Assembly: GCA_947375085.1 (NCBI GenBank)
Contig: CANCEQ010000003.1
Location: forward strand, 1 to 43,602
Direction: 5' to 3'
Origin: Flavobacteriales bacterium
GTDB taxonomy: Bacteria; Bacteroidota; Bacteroidia; Flavobacteriales; Crocinitomicaceae
Length of the DNA stretch: 43,602 bases
How positions within the stretch are numbered: position 1 is the stretch's first letter; each line of letters opens with the position of its first letter. A program made the position numbers and the translations under genes. The notes beneath the pieces were generated by a model. That model was not told the DNA's origin, made no database searches, and worked only from the letters and a program-made list of their open reading frames with translations. Shown here one piece after another: positions 42,767 to 43,602 of this stretch.

Positions 42767-43602
42767 TGATGTTCTACTTTTTTACGGTGAATTTCATTTT
42801 CATCCTCCGTCATTAATTGAACATATGTTGTGTAGCGGCTTTCTGAAATCTCACCCGTTTCTAATGCATCTTTAACCGCGCATTTAGGTTCGTTCAAATG
42901 TTGGCAATTATTGTATTTACATTCATTCAAAAAATGTCTCATCTCTGGAAAATAGTGAGATATGACTTCTTTTTCAAGGTTTACAACACCGAAAGCTCTT
43001 ATTCCTGGAGTATCAACGATATATCCTCCAGAAGCCAATTTAAACATTTCAGCAAAAGTGGTAGTATGTTTTCCTTGTTGATTTGCTTGAGATATTTCTC
43101 CAATTCTTAAATCCAAAGAAGGATCGAGCGCATTTACTAGTGTGCTTTTCCCTACACCACTATGGCCAGAAATCATCACTTGTTTTCCGTTTATTTCCTC
43201 CTTTAAAAAGTCAATATTTTCTTTTTTATCTGCTGAGATTTTGTAACAACGATAGCCTACTTTTTCATACAAATAGCATAAAGCATCAATGTATTCAAGT
43301 TCATCTGGTGTATACGTGTCAATTTTATTAAAAAGGATAGTTGTAGGTATTCTAAATGATTCAGCAGAAACTAAAAAACGGTCAATAAATGCTAAATGAG
43401 TGATAGGAGCAACAGTTGTAACCAAAAGATAAGCTTGGTCAACATTTGCAGCCAAAATTTGCATTTGTTTACTCAAGTTAGTCGATTTACGAACAATATA
43501 ATTTCTTCTTTCTTCGTAATCCTCAATTACACGATTACCATCCTCATCAGTAGATTCAGATACAATTACTTGATCTCCAACAGCTATGGGGTTTGTAGTT
43601 CG
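42763..43602 (-). CDS. rsgA: Ribosome small-subunit GTPase RsgA (5' end outside the window)
   Basis: GTPase that assists late maturation of the 30S subunit. The frame is open to the right edge, and the 42 codons before the TTG at 43476 already show conserved RsgA sequence (TNPIAVGDQV, then RRNYIVRKS), so that TTG is not the start; about 25-30 N-terminal residues are missing. GTPase motifs are in the circularly permuted order: NKID, then GHSGVGKST, then DTPG. A C-terminal zinc-binding block (CKYNNCQHLNEPKC) follows. The first of four coupled genes on this strand here. Confidence 0.97.
   Translation of the reverse strand, partial: RTTNPIAVGDQVIVSESTDEDGNRVIEDYEERRNYIVRKSTNLSKQMQILAANVDQAYLLVTTVAPITHLAFIDRFLVSAESFRIPTTILFNKIDTYTPDELEYIDALCYLYEKVGYRCYKISADKKENIDFLKEEINGKQVMISGHSGVGKSTLVNALDPSLDLRIGEISQANQQGKHTTTFAEMFKLASGGYIVDTPGIRAFGVVNLEKEVISHYFPEMRHFLNECKYNNCQHLNEPKCAVKDALETGEISESRYTTYVQLMTEDENEIHRKKVEHQ

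Noticed and set aside
43474..43476. TTG as start of rsgA
   Set aside because: Conserved RsgA sequence continues upstream in frame to the window edge, so the gene is cut by the window, not started here.

Overview
The window is a contiguous stretch of an AT-rich bacterial chromosome, most likely from the Bacteroidota (order Flavobacteriales, perhaps a Fluviicola/Crocinitomicaceae-like organism). The evidence is the TAnnTTTG type of -7 promoter box in front of several genes, the lack of Shine-Dalgarno sequences, an OmpA protein with thrombospondin type 3 repeats, a secreted cyclophilin-FKBP fusion, and a giant secreted protein with a C-terminus like those sorted by the type IX secretion system. 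The placement is inferred from gene content and was not tested by a search.

Layout. 1-8301: end of an unidentified gene, a long acyl-CoA dehydrogenase, a small secreted protein, ribonuclease HII, a membrane-anchored unknown, then a lipoprotein and a DUF5723-like/TSP3/OmpA outer-membrane protein that look like one operon. 8428-14495: lnt, purB, a TPR-PD40 periplasmic protein abutting truA, and a PhnA/YjdM-like protein. 14534-30657: the accessory and most interesting part. 30722-43602: housekeeping and envelope genes: tyrS, the dual-family immunophilin, nadK with a CBS protein, pdxJ with a Nudix protein, an ABC exporter with a helicase-like remnant, a MazG-like protein, a GxxExxY protein, and a tightly coupled operon rsgA-dtd-MBOAT-SGNH that runs off the right edge.

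The central module (14534-30657). Three genes on the minus strand form one operon: an NtrC-type sigma-54 response regulator, a stand-alone H-NOX (heme nitric oxide sensor) and a hybrid histidine kinase whose N-terminus is an HNOBA (H-NOX-associated) domain. H-NOX and HNOBA are the first two domains of animal soluble guanylate cyclase; here they lie in two overlapping genes and the output is a phosphorelay (kinase His440, receiver Asp729, HPt His861, regulator Asp54) instead of a cyclase. Divergent from it is a 3024-residue secreted repeat protein, followed by a 67-residue protein, a lipoprotein, a zinc-ribbon protein and a lone PAS domain. Two almost identical 15-bp palindromes (TTCCA-N5-TGGAA), each flanked by further half-sites, lie upstream of the giant gene and immediately downstream of it, before the 67-residue gene. 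Their geometry is that of NtrC-type enhancer sites. The working hypothesis is a nitric-oxide-controlled switch for a giant surface protein and its downstream genes. The domains are well supported by sequence; the regulatory link is inference.

I saw no tRNA, rRNA, CRISPR array or intact insertion sequence. One small zinc-ribbon ORF may be related to the N-terminus of IS1595-type transposases.
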